From: Equivita sp045641605
GTDB lineage: Bacteria; Actinomycetota; Coriobacteriia; Coriobacteriales; Eggerthellaceae
Assembly: GCA_045641605.1 (NCBI GenBank)
Contig: JAZUHG010000041.1
Coordinates: 1 to 38,905 of the forward strand
DNA length: 38,905 nucleotides
Direction: 5' to 3'
Shown here: positions 1-8,178 of the stretch, piece by piece
Layout: each line of letters begins with the position of its first letter
Numbering within the stretch: position 1 is the first letter of the stretch
Made by a program: the position numbers and the translations under genes
Notes under the pieces: model-generated
What the model was told of the DNA's origin: nothing
The model's database searches: none
What the model saw: the letters and a program-made list of their open reading frames with translations, nothing else

Positions 1-1
1 T

Positions 2-1120
2 ATTTTATATTCAGTTAAAGATGATCAAGTAGCTAACAATGTTTCTAACAAAAAGATTCTTAATCAATATTGTTCATTATTGAAAGATAAAAGATTGATG
101 CTAAATTGGTCTAAAGTTTCTTATGGAAAATGCAACAATATAGAAAATGAGATAAAAAAATGCGCATATGAAGATTTAGTTGACAATGAGTTGATTGGTT
201 TAGTGAAAGATAATATAAAGCCGTTACAGAAATTTACAAAAACCTTAACAAAAATTAATTTATTGGATGCAAAAAGTTATGAAGAATACGAAACTGCAAT
301 CAATAAATCATTTTCATTACCTAAAGTAAATTATTCTCCATCTGAAATATATAATTCGTTTTTGTATAAAGGAAAAGATTTATTTAAAGATGGTAAAGTT
401 ACTCGTAATTTATCTTCTTTATTAAAGAATGATACTGCTTTTTTGTCTATTGATCCAAGAAGAATTACCATTATGATCCTTAATACACGCGATGGCGATT
501 TAATAAGAGAGCTTTTATGTAAATTGTTTGCTAGTAGCGATAATAAGGAATGGAATTCTTATTATAACTCTACAAGTATAAGCTATCTTATACAAAGAAA
601 TTTTAAGCATAGTGGTTTAATGGATGTTGTTTTTGAAAATAATAAAGAATTGAAATTATTTTATAGTTTATATTGTATAGATGGTTGACTTTCTTTATTA
701 AATGATGAAATTTTCAATAAATTATGTGACATTATAAACTCTGCTGAAGATGATAAAATAGGTTTCATATATTTTATGTTTATCTGTGAGCGTGAAAAAG
801 GTAATAACCTTAGTTCCTATGCTTTCTTTAAAAATTATTTTGATCGCGTTACAGTAAACTTTGATGCTGTTGATGCGTCATTTAAATGCGGTAAATTGCG
901 TTATCATAGATTCTATAAGCCCAAACATTTAATTGATTTTTATAAAAGTGTTAAGTTTTCGGATAAAATTATAAAAAAAGCTAACGAACTAAGGAACAAT
1001 AACCCTGTTAATCATGCTTCTTCTGAGTTGTTGAGAGAGAATATATATTCTGATGAGATTTTGGACATAATTAAGAGGCTTAAAACTATAATGACAAGTT
1101 ATATAAAATATAAATATTAG
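2..1120 (+). CDS. Unrecognised protein, 5' end outside window
   Basis: The reading frame is open from the left edge (phase starting at base 2) to a TAG at 1118-1120, giving at least 372 residues. It contains one in-frame TGA (686-688), read as Trp; with TGA as stop it would appear as two fragments in the same frame. The product looks soluble, rich in Lys, Asn, Ile and Tyr, with no obvious membrane segment, signal peptide or nucleotide-binding motif. I do not recognise a family. The gene is visibly AT-richer than the core genes further right and uses AT-rich codons, which with the nearby Abi_2 gene suggests an accessory or transferred region. The ferritin gene starts 19 bases after its stop. 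The true start lies outside the window, so its full length is unknown. Confidence 0.7.
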
Positions 1121-1139
1121 GAACATGTAGGAGGAGATT

Positions 1140-1658
1140 ATGGATAAGAAAGTTTATGAGTTAATTAATGATCAGATTAACAAGGAGTTGTATTCGGCGT
1201 ATCTTTATATGCAGTTTGCGGATTATTATAAGGAAGAGGGGCTGGATGGCTTCGCTAATTGGTATGAGATTCAGGCGCAGGAAGAGCGCGATCATGCGTG
1301 GATTTTCCGCAAGTATTTGCATGAGAATGGCGAGCATGTTGAGCTAAAGGCAATTGACAAGCCAGACAAGAAGTTCAAGAATTTCCTAGAGCCGCTTGAG
1401 GCAGGCCTTGAGCATGAGAAATATGTAACAAGCCTTATCAACGACATTTATGCCGCTGCTGAGAAGGTTAAGGATTACCGCGCGATGAAATTCCTCGATT
1501 GGTTTATTGAAGAACAGCAAGAGGAAGAAGATAACGCTGAGACATTAATCCAAAAGATGAAGCTTTTCGGCAAAGATTCAAAAGGCCTTTACGACCTAGA
1601 CCAAGAGCAAGCAGCACGCGTATACAGCGTTCCTTCACCACTTGCATCAGCTGAATAA
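1140..1658 (+). CDS. ftnA: Ferritin (non-haem, bacterial type)
   Basis: This is a 172-residue four-helix ferritin, the usual length for bacterial FtnA. It oxidises Fe(II) and stores ferric iron in a cytosolic 24-subunit shell. Ferroxidase ligands are visible: Glu16 in the first helix (NKELYSAYLYMQ), Glu49 and His52 in EERDHA, and the downstream IEEQQEEE segment that normally supplies the Gln/Glu ligands. There is no haem-binding Met typical of bacterioferritin that I can identify, so ferritin is preferred. The ATG follows a strong GGAGGAG ribosome-binding site at about 1129-1136. It has no in-frame TGA. A strong hairpin terminator lies 17 bases after the TAA, so it is probably the last gene of its transcript. 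Its codon use is less AT-rich than the genes on either side. Confidence 0.95.
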   Translation: MDKKVYELINDQINKELYSAYLYMQFADYYKEEGLDGFANWYEIQAQEERDHAWIFRKYLHENGEHVELKAIDKPDKKFKNFLEPLEAGLEHEKYVTSLINDIYAAAEKVKDYRAMKFLDWFIEEQQEEEDNAETLIQKMKLFGKDSKGLYDLDQEQAARVYSVPSPLASAE

Positions 1659-1675
1659 TCAACACCAAACATCAA

Positions 1676-1708
1676 AAAAGGGTGGAATGCACCGCATTTC
1701 ACCCTTTT
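1676..1708 (+). terminator. Rho-independent terminator after ferritin
   Basis: Bases 1676-1690 pair with 1694-1708 to make a 15 bp stem (AAAAGGGTG.. / ..CACCCTTTT, one G-T pair) closed by the loop ACC. The A-run on one side and T-run on the other could let it work in both directions. It sits just after the ferritin stop codon. Confidence 0.9.
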
Positions 1709-1751
1709 CATTTCCCCAGCAAATAAAATACATAAATTATTCAAATTAATA

Positions 1752-1780
1752 TTCACAAAAAAGAATATTTGTTCTATAAT
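1752..1780 (+). promoter_or_regulatory. Candidate sigma-70 promoter upstream of Abi_2
   Basis: TTCACA (1752-1757) and TATAAT (1775-1780) are separated by exactly 17 bases. The predicted start is near 1787, about 180 bases before the Abi_2 start, so a transcript from here would carry a long AT-rich leader including the hairpin at 1904-1942. Confidence 0.5.
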
Positions 1781-1882
1781 ATTATATGTAAATAAAGGCA
1801 TATTATTATGTTTTGTACTGCGGGAAATATAAATTGCAAGAAAAGCTACGTTATATTTATATCGTATAACTATAGTAAAGTT

Positions 1883-1891
1883 TGTTATAAT
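1883..1891 (+). promoter_or_regulatory. Extended -10 promoter for the Abi_2 leader RNA
   Basis: TGT followed by TATAAT (1886-1891) forms an extended -10 box; no good -35 is visible. The predicted start is about 1898-1900, only a few bases before the hairpin arm at 1904. A transcript would therefore begin with the structured element, which favours this box as the promoter for the small RNA and the Abi_2 gene. Confidence 0.5.
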
Positions 1892-1898
1892 ATAGTCA

Positions 1899-1951
1899 AT
1901 CGATCCCACCAAGCCTCTGCTCGCATGCGTAACATGGTGGGACTTTTGTTT
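1899..1951 (+). ncRNA. Putative structured leader or small RNA upstream of Abi_2
   Basis: TCCCACCA (1904-1911) pairs with TGGTGGGA (1935-1942) and is followed by CTTTTGTTT, so the element resembles a compact small RNA ending in its own weak terminator. The 23-base loop contains CGCATGCG, itself self-complementary. It lies 24 bases before the Abi_2 start. From memory, a conserved RNA called the abiF motif has been described upstream of Abi_2-family genes; position and size fit, but I could not compare with its covariance model. It could alternatively be a simple attenuator. Confidence 0.45.
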
Positions 1952-1965
1952 AGTTAGGATATGTC

Positions 1966-2850
1966 TTGAAACCAGTTAAGCCCTTTAAAACATTAGACGA
2001 ACAAATTGAAATTTTACTTTCAAGAGGTCTTATTGTTAAGAATAAAAAAGTGGCAAAGAAGTATTTATCTACTATTAATTATTATCGTTTAAGTGCATAT
2101 ACGTTAACTTTAAGAAAAAATGATAAATTCTATAAAAATGTTAAATTTGAAGATATTTTAGAAATTTATTATTTTGATATGGAGTTAAGACATGCACTTA
2201 TGCAACTTTTAGAAAGTATTGAAGTTTCGATGAGGACGCATATTAGTTATCATCATGGAGAAGCATATGGTCCTTTGGGGTATAAAAAATCAGAGAATTT
2301 TGCTCGTATAGAATATCATGATGATTTTTTAAAGAGTTGCAATATGTGTATAGATAAATTTGCTCATAACGAGATTTTTATTAAACATCATAATGATGTG
2401 TATGGACGTAAGTACCCTATTTGAGTCATTGTTGAAACATTGACATTTGGTACTTTGTCAAAAATGTTCTCCAATCTAAAGAAAAACATCCAAAAAGAAA
2501 TAAGCAGGCAATATTATAAAAATATTCCAGTAAGGTATCTTAAAAATTGGCTACATGCAGCTACTATTATTAGAAATATATGTGCGCATCAAGGAAGGTT
2601 ATTTAATAGAAAGGTTCCTTATGCTATTTTGTACAGCAAAAAGGACAGGAAGATATTTAATAAGAATGACATTCCTGTTGATATTGCGAATAAGACATTA
2701 TTTGGATACTTACTTAATTTTAAAAAACTAGTTCCGAGAGATGAAGTTTGATATGATTTTGTTGAGAGATTTAAAGGGTTAGTTAAAAAATACCCATTTG
2801 TTTTATTAAAACATTATGGGTTTCCAGATAATTGACAAGATTTTCTATAG
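1966..2850 (+). CDS. Abi_2 family abortive-infection protein (AbiD/AbiF-like, HEPN)
   Basis: The 294-residue protein matches the Abi_2 family along its length: KPFKTLDEQIEIL near the start, INYYRLSAY, FDMELRHALMQLLESIEVSMRT, PIWVIVETLTFGTLSK and IIRNICAHQGRLFNR. The Arg203-x4-His208 motif (RNICAH) is the HEPN ribonuclease signature, so RNA cleavage upon phage infection is the likely role (family knowledge). Three TGA codons (2422, 2749, 2833) are read as Trp; the first lies in the conserved PI-W-V, where homologues carry Trp. Translation starts at TTG 1966 behind AGGAT; an ATG at 1961 is in another frame. The TAG stop forms CTATAG with the opposing elp3 stop, a 6-base convergent overlap. It is AT-rich compared with core genes, consistent with transfer, and is preceded by a structured RNA candidate. 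Confidence 0.88.
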
Positions 2851-4632
2851 ATTTATTTGTTGGTATAAGTCATCTTTTGTGAAGGCACTAAAGTGGCGGG
2901 ATTTGTAGTATTCGCGGGTGCCGATGGCAGATATGACGTTTAGCTGTTTGTAGCCAGCATCTTTTGAGATTTCGGTTGCTCTTTCGATGAGTTTGGTGCC
3001 GAGGCCGAGGTGTTGGGCGTTGGTGGCTGAGCTGCCGATGTTTGCGACTTTGCCGTAGACGTGGACTTCGCGGATCATGGCTGTGTTGCCTTCGTTAGGT
3101 AGGGAAAGGCGTAGGAATCCAAGGATTTTATACTCTGGTGTAACAAACTGCAAGAAGTGCTCTGTGGTGGTTGTGGTTTTGTATTCGATATCATCTAGTT
3201 TAAAGTTTTTGATATTAGTTTTGTCTTGACTGATTTCACGGTGGCGGATTTCTTGGATTTGGATGTCTTCGTTTTTAGCGCGAGATTCGCAAACTTCTTC
3301 GACGTTTTGACGAAGGTTGGTTTTCTTAACACCTTGTGTGATGTCTGTTGAAGATATGTCTCGCATCATACGGGAAATGCGAGTATAAGCTGGGGTTTTA
3401 AGGACATCGTCGACAAGGACATCTACCAGGACATCTTCGCCATATGCTTTTCATTCGCCAGATTTTGCGAGCTTATTAAGACGAGCGCTATCCACAAGCA
3501 TGCAAGGGTAGAGTTTGATCTCGTCTGGAAGGTAAGCTGGATTTGTGACAAGTTCCTCAAAGTCAGCTTTATCTTTTTCTGGAGTTGAGCCTGGAAGATT
3601 TGCCATGAAGTGTGCGTGGATTTTGAAACCGAATTTTCTAAGTAGCGCAAATGCATCTGCGACGAGATCATTTTTGGTTGGCCTGTCAGATAGAGACATC
3701 TTTTCTTCGTCAAGACTTTGCACGCCAATTTGAACTTTTGTGCAACCAAGCTTTCGCATGAAGGTTAAGTTCTCTTCATTTACGACTGCAGGTCGTGTTT
3801 CAAATACTAATCCTACATTTCTATGCTTGGTTGTTGAGTTTGTCTCTTGTTCTTTAAATACTTCTTCTCAAGTGGCTTTTTGTCATTCACTTACTTTTAC
3901 TCAAGGGGATTTATCTTTATAGTATTTATCGAATGCGTTGTTATAACTCAATTCTTGTTTATTGATAGAAGATTGGATACTATTAGCTTGAGATTCTAAT
4001 ATTTCTAAGTTATTTGATATACCCGTATTTTTATATAATTGCTCGCGTTGCTCGCAATCAGGAGCGTTAACGCCATTATTTAAGGCGCGAAATAATTCGC
4101 GGACAAACCAACGTTGATAGTCATGAGCGTAATCATTTCACGTTCCGCCAAGAACGATGAGCTCAACTTTATCTGTATTGTGTCCCATTTCATGTAGAGC
4201 TTTTAAGCGGGCCTGGACCTGCAAGTATGGATCGAAGAAATTACGTTCTGCGCGTTGGCATGCAGGTTCGTTGGATAAATAGCTTTTTGGCATGCGAATA
4301 TCGTTAGGACAGAATAAACAATTGCCACCACACTTCCAAGGTTTCGTAATAACCGTGATGGTGGCAACTCCGCTTGCAGAACGGGTTGGTTTAACTCGGA
4401 GGAGAGTTACAAGAGCGGCTTCCTCGTCTTCGGTGATTTTGAGATTTTTAAAAATAGGGGAATTTGCATCTTTTTCACGCAAATAAAAAGGCAAGAGGTG
4501 TTTTTTTGAATAATGGGTCGAGATGTCCCGGTTGCCTTTGTTGTGGGCGCGGATGATCGAGTTTAACTTGTCAGGCGTTACAGTTTTGCCTGCTCGGATA
4601 AGGGATAGTATTTCTTGTATTATTGCATCCAC
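2845..4632 (-). CDS. elp3: Elp3-like tRNA uridine-34 carboxymethyl synthase (radical SAM + acetyltransferase)
   Basis: This 595-residue protein joins a radical SAM domain to a GNAT domain, as in stand-alone Elp3, which builds the cm5U34 modification on tRNA from acetyl-CoA and SAM. Seen: the iron-sulphur cysteines CGGNCLFC (101, 105, 108; a shorter spacing than in most Elp3), DPYLQVQARL, VELIVLGGTW, VQIGVQSLDEE, HFMANLPGS, and in the C-terminal part REVHVYG and QHLGLGTKLIERA for acetyl-CoA binding. Five TGA codons (complement of 3451, 3868, 3883, 3901, 4138) read as Trp; 4138 is the Trp of GGTW. The open frame runs up into the tRNA, so I place the start at GTG 4632, immediately downstream of an extended -10 box, implying a leaderless mRNA. 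It ends back to back with Abi_2. Confidence 0.93.
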
Positions 4633-4639
4633 GCTGGGT

Positions 4640-4648
4640 ATTGTAGCA
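4640..4648 (-). promoter_or_regulatory. Extended -10 promoter of elp3
   Basis: On the minus strand this reads TGC-TACAAT. A start about 7 bases downstream would fall at 4632-4634, on the GTG chosen for elp3, so the message would have no leader. It abuts the -10 box of the divergent tRNA promoter. Confidence 0.55.
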
Positions 4649-4657
4649 CAAATGGAG

Positions 4658-4663
4658 TATAAT
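4658..4663 (+). promoter_or_regulatory. -10 box of tRNA-Arg promoter
   Basis: TATAAT ends 10 bases before the first base of the mature tRNA (4674). A clear -35 is not visible. The box sits 10 bases from the elp3 -10 on the other strand, so the two promoters must share polymerase-contact DNA. Confidence 0.55.
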
Positions 4664-4673
4664 ACCGGCTTAC

Positions 4674-4749
4674 GTCCCCGTAGCTCAGCTGGATAGAGCA
4701 CACGCCTCCGGAGCGTGGTGGGTAGGTTCAAATCCTGTCGGGGACGCCA
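4674..4749 (+). tRNA. tRNA-Arg (anticodon CCG)
   Basis: A complete 76-base cloverleaf can be drawn: acceptor GTCCCCG pairs with CGGGGAC, D arm GCTC..GAGC, anticodon stem CACGC/GCGTG around loop CTCCGGA (anticodon CCG, reading CGG Arg codons), T loop TTCAAAT, discriminator G and an encoded CCA (4747-4749). It lies between elp3 and the NlpC/P60-like gene. It shows that CGG is an ordinary Arg codon here, which matters because some bacteria with altered codes reassign CGG. Confidence 0.96.
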
Positions 4750-4752
4750 TTT

Positions 4753-4761
4753 TGGTATAAT
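4753..4761 (+). promoter_or_regulatory. Extended -10 promoter of NlpC/P60-like gene
   Basis: TGG-TATAAT begins three bases after the tRNA CCA end. The predicted start at about 4768 gives a 17-base leader containing the ribosome-binding site GAAAGGGG. Any -35 contact would fall inside the tRNA gene. Confidence 0.55.
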
Positions 4762-4784
4762 ATGTGGTTGGCGAAAGGGGAATT

Positions 4785-6263
4785 ATGGCCACGAAAAGAA
4801 TTAAATTTATTGCTATTTGTGCGAGCGTACTTGCGATTGTGCTTGGAATTGCAGGAATGACTTACAGCCAGGCCGATGCAGCCACTAATAAGCTGCCAAC
4901 TATTTCGAACACCGTTACAAAAGGTGAGCCTGGAGTTATGACAGTCGAGAACGAAATCAAAACAGCGTTGATGCCTATTGGCCACTGCTTGTATATTTTT
5001 GGTGGCGCTTGAAATGCCGATCACGAAGAAGACATTAAAATTTTTGCCGACGTAGGTGCCGGTGAGGAGGCAATGACAATTGGTGTGCCTCAAGTTTGAG
5101 ATGATTTTTACAAATCGAAAGATGGTACATATGACTGTTGGGCAGACGAATATACATTCCATGACGATGATTGGAAAAATGTTATTCGCCCGCAAGTTAT
5201 TCACTGAGGTGCAGATTGTTCTGGCTACATGGGTTGAGTTTTGCAAAATATAACTAATAAGGAATTAGGTTTTGGAACAAGGAAAGGTAGTATTGGAACC
5301 CAGCCTGGTTGAGTAACATATGCAGAATGAATGGGTTTTGCATTGAACCATTTGGGTTATGGCGAAAGAATAATTAATCCTAACCCAGCTGCTCAGGACG
5401 ACAATAAAGACCCTTACGTAGAACAAGTTACGTCAGTAAAATCTGATGGCACTTATTCATATGTACCAGGCAATATTTATTCGTTTGGCAACCCTAATGA
5501 AGAGGCCGATAGCGAAAACCATTGCTGATTTTGTTTAGGACAGTGCAATGACGGAAGCGTTTTGCTTGTGCATTGCAGCGACCCTGGTGTTTATGTTTGT
5601 GGAACTTCGCCAGACCCTGACAATGTAGAGACTGAAGCAGTAAAAATTTCAAAGACTTATATGAAGCGCTACTATTCAGATTTTTATAATAAGTTTGGAG
5701 TTAAAGTTAAACTAGGCGGCAAGAATGCTTCAGGCAAAGATACTGGTTATTTAAAATATTCTGAATTCAATTGGAATACTTCTGGGGAAAAATGTTTGTC
5801 GGATGATGCTGGTTATAGGGCAAAGAAACCAGCAGAGCTTATGAATTCTATTTTTGTTGAGACTAATGCTACGGCTGATCTTGCTTCCGAAGGCCCAGTT
5901 CCAACTGTGTATTTCAATGATGCTTTGACAGACATAGGTTCTGCGACTAATGGACAAATTGTTTATAACCGCGAGTCTGAGGCTGACACAACTGTGGACG
6001 TTCACCTTGTTTTGCCTGCTGGGCATAAGTTTGATTCTGTAAAAATCAACGATGTTGAAGCAACGAACTTAGATCCTCAAAGCAATAGGGCGGATTTAAC
6101 AGTTCCAATTTCAGGCGACTATCAGATTAAGACTGTGGCTTCGGAGATTGTGGTTAATCCTACAACCGAAACTGCTCAAACTTTGGACATCACATACATC
6201 GTGGTGGCCATGTTAATATTTACGATTATGTTAAGTGGACTTTTGTTGTTGAGAAAGGAATAA
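4785..6263 (+). CDS. Secreted NlpC/P60-like cysteine peptidase or amidase with C-terminal membrane anchor
   Basis: The 492-residue product begins with a signal peptide (basic TKRIK, then a hydrophobic run ending near SQADAA). Next come GHCLYIFGGAW, ADCSGYMGW (candidate nucleophile Cys145) and NHCWFCLGQCNDGSVLLVH (candidate His246), resembling the Cys/His layout of NlpC/P60 enzymes that cut peptidoglycan stem peptides. A single membrane helix followed by LLLRKE closes the protein, so it is probably tethered outside the membrane; there is no LPxTG. Seven TGA codons (5010, 5097, 5205, 5235, 5310, 5328, 5526) all lie in the catalytic half and read as Trp. ATG 4785 follows GAAAGGGG; an upstream in-frame GTG at 4764 lies before the predicted start of transcription. 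The exact family is uncertain, since the match rests on short motifs. Wall genes lie downstream. Confidence 0.75.
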
Positions 6264-6265
6264 TT

Positions 6266-6796
6266 ATGGGAATGTATACTCCAGAATATAAACCGAATGG
6301 CAAGGAGATTGCCGTTATTGAGACCAGCAAGGGGACTATTAAGGTCCAGCTAACTGGTAATTTGACACCAATCCATGTTGGGAACTTCGTCGAGCTGGCT
6401 AACAAGGGCTTCTATGACGGCCTTAAGTTTCACCGTTATGTTGAGGGATTTGTTATTCAGGGTGGTTGCCCGAATACTCGTGACCTCACCGAAGACGAGG
6501 TAATTGCCAAGGCAAACGACCCAATGGCTGGCCTTGGAACTGGTGGACCAGGTTATACAATCCAAGAGGAGTTTACAACTAACCCTCAAAACTTGCATGA
6601 GGATTGCAGCCTTGCGATGGCACGCAGCCAAGACCCTAACAGTGCAGGTAGCCAGTTTTATTTCTGCCTGGGTGCACAACCTATGCTAAACGATGGCTAC
6701 ACGGTTTTTGGCCAAACATTAACAGGTCAGGACGTTATTTCTAATTTGCGTGTTGGAGATACCATAAAAAATGTTAAAATAGAGGGTTGCGAATAG
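6266..6796 (+). CDS. Cyclophilin-type peptidyl-prolyl cis-trans isomerase
   Basis: The 176-residue single-domain cyclophilin catalyses cis-trans isomerisation of prolyl bonds. Family motifs are in order: VIETSKGTIKVQL, NFVELANKGFYDGLKFHRYVEGFVIQGG (catalytic Arg in FHR), GYTIQEEF, LAMAR, SAGSQFYFCLG (in place of the usual SQFFI) and LNDGYTVFGQ. No signal peptide is present, so it should act in the cytosol. It starts two bases after the stop of the preceding gene, with AAAGGA inside that gene's end as ribosome-binding site, so the two are co-transcribed. It ends in TAG and has no in-frame TGA. Confidence 0.95.
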   Translation: MGMYTPEYKPNGKEIAVIETSKGTIKVQLTGNLTPIHVGNFVELANKGFYDGLKFHRYVEGFVIQGGCPNTRDLTEDEVIAKANDPMAGLGTGGPGYTIQEEFTTNPQNLHEDCSLAMARSQDPNSAGSQFYFCLGAQPMLNDGYTVFGQTLTGQDVISNLRVGDTIKNVKIEGCE

Positions 6797-6831
6797 ATTA
6801 TTTATGTGGATTTTTATGGGAAGTATTGAAG

Positions 6832-8169
6832 ATGAATAACGCAGTTTTTGAACAAGCGCAACAAGCGTATGAAAGTAAAGATTTTGCAAGCGCATTGGAC
6901 GGATATAACAATGTGGTTGCGGATCAGTCTTACCCCCTTCAAGCAGGGGAATTGGGCTTAGTTTACCATCAGATGGGCAACTGCTACGTTAAGTTGCAAA
7001 ATTATTCTGATGCAATTAATGCCTATGTAACTGCCACAACAGACACAGCTTATGTATCTCTTGGCACGGTTTATTACAACTTGGGTATGGCTTACGCTTA
7101 CATGAATGACTTCGGTAATGCGATAAATAACTTCAATACTGCTATCAATACAGAAAATTACCGCAGCAAGTTTAAGGCTTACACTGCAATGGGCAACGCG
7201 CTCATGAAAAGTGGCAAAAGTGCAGATGCAGCTGCTGCTTTTAGAAGTGCGGCGATGGATAACCACAACCCAGATCCAACACGTGCTTTGCTAAACTTGG
7301 GTGTTTGCTTCATGGCGTTGGGCCGACCAATTGATGCGGTTACAGTTTATGAGAGCACCTTCCAATACAACATGAAGCCTGAGTTCAAAAACAGGCTAAA
7401 TGCTAACCTTGGTCAGGCATATGTTGCTTGTGGCCAGATGGAAAACGCCGTTAAGGCTTTTGAGGAATCTCTCCGTGATAAAACTTACAAGCTAAGCGAT
7501 AGTGCTAGTGTCGATTATCAACGTGCAATTGCTGCTGTTAGCAAGGGCGAAGACAAAACTGCCGCTACGTCAGCACCCGCTGCTGCAGCTGGAGCCGTTG
7601 CTGGAGCTGCTGCCGCAGCTGCAACGCCAGATGCTGCCAACGCAGACACTGCTCCTGTGGGTGAGGCACCAAGTGACACATTTGCTAATGATTCTGTTAT
7701 GCCAAGTGCAAGTGAGCAAGATGCTCAATTTGAACAATGATCTAACAGTGCAAAAGAGGCAGCTTACAACAAGAAAAAGAAGAAGAGCCCAGGCAAAGTT
7801 GTATTAATTGTTTTGTTCTTCTTCATTGCTGGATGCATTGTTGTTGGAAGTGTTTTGTTCTGCTTTGGCTTCGGAATTCCAAGCCAGGAGATGGTTAGCA
7901 AGGCACTTTTGGCAAACCCAATAGAAGCGAAGAACTGGGTCTTCGATGACCAAATGACCGATGCCGATAAAGATTTCTACGCTGGTGGTGTGGTTCAAGA
8001 TGCAAATGCAAATGTTGTTGGCGTTACAAGACATGTTAACGATAGCACCGTATACATCACGGGTAAAACCGATGAAGGTGCTGATGTAACTTATAAAATT
8101 AAAATGATTCGTAGCTTGATTGGCTGGAAAATCACACGTGTTGAGCTTTCCTTTGCCAGCAACTTTTAA
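6832..8169 (+). CDS. TPR-repeat protein with membrane anchor
   Basis: The 445-residue protein has tandem tetratricopeptide repeats over about residues 5-230 (FEQAQQAYESKDFASALDGY, LGMAYAYMNDFGNAINNF, AVKAFEESL), then an Ala-rich linker, a basic patch KKKKK, a membrane helix near residues 323-345 and a small external domain ending WKITRVELSFASNF. TPRs are protein-binding scaffolds, so a cytosolic scaffold tethered to the membrane beside the elongasome is plausible (inference). One TGA (7738-7740) lies just before the helix and reads as Trp; as a stop it would split the gene into two products. I chose ATG 6832, where the homologous repeat begins; upstream in-frame starts overlap the cyclophilin gene. 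MreB follows after 9 bases. Confidence 0.8.
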
Positions 8170-8178
8170 GGAGTAAGT

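Noticed and set aside
1679..1708. T-box riboswitch, suggested by AGGGTGG and ACCGC near the ferritin end
   Set aside because: The parts sit in one simple terminator hairpin 17 bases after a stop codon. There is no room for a specifier stem and no aminoacyl-tRNA or amino-acid gene follows.
1589..1912. 107-codon minus-strand frame spanning the ferritin end and the gap
   Set aside because: It crosses the terminator and promoters, has no ribosome-binding site and no recognisable motif.
4633..4731. Upstream extension of elp3 to ATG 4731
   Set aside because: It would overlap most of the tRNA and lie upstream of the elp3 promoter; the added residues do not resemble Elp3.
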